Positions 6,162 through 8,506 of a stretch of DNA of 8,506 bases are shown in pieces. Position 1 is the stretch's first letter, and every line of letters begins with the position of its first letter. This DNA comes from Bacillota bacterium (lineage in GTDB: Bacteria > Bacillota > Bacilli > Alicyclobacillales > SLC66): assembly GCA_021821225.1 (NCBI GenBank), contig JAKACR010000108.1:1-8506 (forward strand), written 5' to 3'. The notes beneath the pieces were generated by a model that saw nothing but the letters and a program-made list of their open reading frames with translations, searched no databases and was not told the DNA's origin. The translations under genes were made by a program, and so were the position numbers.

Positions 6162-8279
6162 TCAGGGACTGGATGGGCCGCCTGACGGCCAGGAAGCGAT
6201 CGCCTGCCAGAATTGGGCGTTTTCCGCTCCGAGATGCCAGACGGCAAAGCCTCCGAGCCCGTACATCCCGGCGAGATGGACGAGTTCCCCGAGACTTTGC
6301 CCATTTTCAAACCACACGGTGTGCGTGACGCCGTTCGCGCTGTAGGAGAATGTCGGTGACTGTGACGCGGCGTCCAGCGTGACGGTTGCGCCGTGTCGCG
6401 CCGCCAGTTGCTGCGCCTGGCTCATGCTCACCTCCACCGCGCCCGCGCTGGACCAGTCGTACCCGTAGTCCGCCAGTCCGAGCAGAATTTTCTGCCGCGG
6501 AATCAATTGCAGGGCGTATTGGACGGTGCGCGTCACATTGGACAGCGTGGCGATCGGGCCGGACTTGCTGGCGGGCGTGTGCTCGTCGTACGTGATCAGC
6601 ATGGCGAGATTCGCCGCCTGTCCGAGCGCGCGGTAGTTGTACGGGCTCTGTCCGCCGGCGCTGCTCGACTGCTCGGGCAGGCAGACCATGGTGAGCATGT
6701 GCAGCGGTGTCAGAGCCGCCCGCAGGGCCGTTACAAAAGAGACGAGCGGTTGTCTGTCGCTTGGCGCGACATCTTCAAAATCGACCGTCACACCGCCCAG
6801 TTGTTCTTTTTTCGCGACCGCCGCAACCTCCTGGACGAGCCCCGCCGCCGTCTGCGGGTTGGTCAGCATGCGGTTGACGATGGCCGGATCGGCCCTGTCC
6901 GTCACATTGTTGTAGTTGGCCAGCACGAGAAACGGCTTGATCCCGGCCGTTCGCGCCGCAGCCATCTCCATTTGCACTCCGGCGCCGGCCGACGCCGCGG
7001 TCAGGATGTACCTGGTGTGGTCCATCTGTTCCCGCATGCGCGCGGCGCCGGCAGGGAAATCGGCGATGAACGGGTAGTCGGTGAAACCGAGCGCGGTGAT
7101 CTGTTTCGCGTGCGCCGCAATGTCGGCGACCTGCATGGCGGAAGACGGCTGGTTGGTGGTGAACAGGTAGACAAATGGGGCGGCGGCCGGTTTGGGGGCG
7201 CTTGGCGACAGCCACGTTGCGGGTTGCGGCGGGTGCGCCATGACGGTGTTCGCCCGCGCGACCAACTGGCCCATCTGTGCGCGGGAAACGGGTGCAAATG
7301 GGGCGAATTTCTCCGGACTTGCCGTGGTCATGAGCCGCAGGGCGAGGATGCTGTCGACGTACATGACATCGTTTACGGGGACGCCCTGCATGTCGCGAAG
7401 CGGGAACGGCTGGATGTAGTCGTAGCGGTTGACGCCGTACAGACGGGCCAGCAACAGGGCTACGAACAGTCGCGTTGCAGGCTGCCGGTAAGACGGGATG
7501 GCCAGATTGCGCAGGAAGCCGCGCGCGGCGGCAAAGGCGATGTAGGAAGCGACGGAGGGAGATGGTTTCTGGCCGTCGGCGGCGACCGGCACCGACGCGC
7601 CTGCTGTTGCGAGATTTCCGCGGTACGACAGTGCCATGGCGATCGCGTCCTGGTAGGAAATTGGCGTACTTGGCTCATACGAAGCGTCCACCGCGTCGGG
7701 AGGCAGCGCGGCGAGCATCTTGGCGGCGGACGCGGCGAGCGCGCCCGTGGCGCGGCCGCGCATCTGCAGCAGCGCCGTGCGGGCTGGCGCGAATTGGCGG
7801 ACGGCGCTGTTGGCGTAACAGTTCGCGAGGCCCCAGAGTGCTTCCGGACTCTTCGGGGCGAGTTGCAGTTGCCGGGAGAATGCCGTTTCCGCCGCAGTAA
7901 ACTGGTGATGCTGGTAATAACCCCACCCGATGACGTTCCATACGGTGTCATCCAGCGGATCAAGCTTTGCGGCCTGCAGAAGGAGGGGCAGCGCCGCCTT
8001 GAAGTTTGTCACGGCGAGCACGGCGCCCTCGCTGTAAAGCGGCGGTTCCCACTGCGGAGCGAGGCGGACCGCCGCGGCAAAATCTTTTAGGGCGAGCGCC
8101 GGGTTGCTCCGGCGCACCGCCATCCCTTCCTGGTACAGGCGCGCGGCGGCGGGGGAAACGGCTGTCGCCGCGACCGCGGGTGCGATGGGCGCCACTGGGC
8201 ACAGGGCAACCAGAGCGGCCAACAGGCGTCTTTGCAGGCGTCCGGAACGGCGTGTCGGATTTTGGCGCAAAACAGTCAT
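6162..8279 (-). CDS. Exported TPR / SLH-like / GH18 (YaaH/SleL-type) protein
   Basis: A 705-residue protein starting at ATG 8279, preceded on its strand by AGGGTAGGT at suitable spacing; a TTG at 8351 would put 24 extra residues in front of the signal peptide. An Arg-rich N-terminus, a hydrophobic stretch (19-37) and APAVA-ATAV predict export by signal peptidase I. Residues about 43-195 are TPR-like helices (NPALALKDFAAAVRLAP; WNVIGWGYYQHHQFTAAETA). Residues about 205-345 contain S-layer-homology-like segments (YQDAIAMAL; DVMYVDSILALRLM ending PVSRAQMGQLVARAN), likely to anchor it to the wall. A Pro/Ala linker leads to a GH18 domain (366-697) with GGVTVDFEDV (495-504), YDEH (564-567), IPRQKILLGLADYGYDW (593-609) and WHLG (681-684). 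Glu502 is the presumed catalytic acid and Asp500 the assisting residue. Relatives such as SleL/YaaH are spore-cortex or peptidoglycan N-acetylglucosaminidases. Cleavage of peptidoglycan glycan is likely but inferred; a germination role is less certain because LysM domains are absent. Confidence 0.85.
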   Translation of the reverse strand: MTVLRQNPTRRSGRLQRRLLAALVALCPVAPIAPAVAATAVSPAAARLYQEGMAVRRSNPALALKDFAAAVRLAPQWEPPLYSEGAVLAVTNFKAALPLLLQAAKLDPLDDTVWNVIGWGYYQHHQFTAAETAFSRQLQLAPKSPEALWGLANCYANSAVRQFAPARTALLQMRGRATGALAASAAKMLAALPPDAVDASYEPSTPISYQDAIAMALSYRGNLATAGASVPVAADGQKPSPSVASYIAFAAARGFLRNLAIPSYRQPATRLFVALLLARLYGVNRYDYIQPFPLRDMQGVPVNDVMYVDSILALRLMTTASPEKFAPFAPVSRAQMGQLVARANTVMAHPPQPATWLSPSAPKPAAAPFVYLFTTNQPSSAMQVADIAAHAKQITALGFTDYPFIADFPAGAARMREQMDHTRYILTAASAGAGVQMEMAAARTAGIKPFLVLANYNNVTDRADPAIVNRMLTNPQTAAGLVQEVAAVAKKEQLGGVTVDFEDVAPSDRQPLVSFVTALRAALTPLHMLTMVCLPEQSSSAGGQSPYNYRALGQAANLAMLITYDEHTPASKSGPIATLSNVTRTVQYALQLIPRQKILLGLADYGYDWSSAGAVEVSMSQAQQLAARHGATVTLDAASQSPTFSYSANGVTHTVWFENGQSLGELVHLAGMYGLGGFAVWHLGAENAQFWQAIASWPSGGPSSP

Positions 8280-8366
8280 GGAATACCTACCCTTCATGTC
8301 GGATGAAATGCGTACGAAATGACTTGCGAATAAAACGGCGAATGAAGACAAAATGGAAACTGCCCG

Positions 8367-8396
8367 CTGACGAACGCATTATCAGTAGGATACAAT
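8367..8396 (+). promoter_or_regulatory. Sigma-A-like promoter for the right-edge gene
   Basis: CTGACG (8367-8372), an 18-nt spacer and TACAAT (8391-8396), matching 4 of 6 and 5 of 6 consensus positions. Transcription would begin near 8403 and give a leader of about 30 nt. That leader contains the purine-rich AGGGGGA (8424-8430) directly before GTG 8434. The tandem of promoter, ribosome binding site and GTG supports a gene start here. Confidence 0.45.
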
Positions 8397-8433
8397 GGTG
8401 CCGGGAACCTAATCAAGATGACCAGGGGGAGTC

Positions 8434-8506
8434 GTGTACGTACCGCGATCTCACAGCATGGACAGATCTGATCTCTCGGCGGGAATTGTCGAGTCGTGAA
8501 CTGGCG
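8434..8506 (+). CDS. 5' end of a probable amidase-like protein, frame conflict at start
   Basis: GTG 8434 follows AGGGGGA (8424-8430) and a promoter candidate, but its own frame stops at TGA (8497-8499) after 21 codons. The frame one base further (from 8435) stays open to the window edge. It reads YRDLTAWTDLISRRELSSRELA after the first two codons. The segment LISRRELSSREL resembles the N-terminus of amidase-signature proteins (the GatA/amidase family typically shows a helix with 'xxxREVSSRELVEA'). Removing one base in GTGTACGTACCGC would join the GTG to this frame. It could thus be a frameshifted gene, a sequencing error, or a gene using an unusual upstream start: the open frame reaches back to an ATG at 8342 that lacks a ribosome binding site. 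The catalytic part lies beyond the window, so the family call is tentative. Confidence 0.35.

Noticed and set aside
6393..8090. 565-codon + strand open frame opposite the GH18 gene
   Set aside because: The translation is Arg/Gly-rich low-complexity antisense of a gene with a signal peptide and clear GH18 motifs. No supporting ribosome binding site or homology was seen.
4723..8411. Shared 11-mer CCGGGAACCTA before lysC (4723-4733) and before the right-edge gene (8401-8411)
   Set aside because: Several chance 11-mer repeats are expected in 8.5 kb, and the two copies lie at different distances from their promoter candidates.
1..8506. CRISPR arrays, insertion sequences, prophage or defence genes
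   Set aside because: No regularly spaced repeats, transposase motifs, terminal inverted repeats or recognisable defence domains were found on either strand.

Overview
The window looks like chromosome from a GC-rich, spore-forming member of the Bacillota. An Alicyclobacillaceae-like relative would fit, but this is an inference. It rests on strong GGAGG-type ribosome binding sites, frequent TTG and GTG starts, a monofunctional Bacillus-type lysine-sensitive aspartokinase, a SleL/YaaH-like glycoside hydrolase family 18 (GH18) enzyme joined to an S-layer homology region, and a secreted DUF4855 protein. No tRNA, rRNA, CRISPR array, transposase or phage gene was seen.

Left block (1-2812, + strand): a truncated helical C-terminus of unknown function is followed by two paralogous genes. 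Each encodes two tandem YbjQ-type (UPF0145, 'heavy-metal-binding') domains, so there are four such domains in a row. The last gene encodes a PspA/IM30-family coiled-coil protein. Spacings are 44, 193 and 27 nt. The 193-nt gap holds a 13-bp perfect inverted repeat with an inner stem. The proximity of the YbjQ genes to pspA suggests an envelope- or membrane-stress cassette, and this is the most interesting unit in the window. A 14-bp perfect hairpin closes the block.

Middle block (2945-5999): a secreted discoidin-like plus DUF4855 protein on the - strand is divergent from lysC (aspartokinase) on the + strand. The 166-nt divergent gap holds promoter candidates for both. lysC ends in a second 14-bp perfect hairpin. 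Both convergent junctions therefore carry strong hairpins without a clear T-run.

Right block (6162-8506): a - strand gene encodes an exported TPR - SLH-like - GH18 protein with a YaaH/SleL-type catalytic region. Divergent from it, a + strand promoter, ribosome binding site and GTG lead into what looks like the N-terminus of an amidase-signature protein. The reading frame slips by one base just after the GTG. The window ends there.

Functionally, two exported carbohydrate-active or cell-wall-associated proteins flank lysC, whose pathway supplies diaminopimelate, lysine, threonine and methionine. No operon link joins the three.
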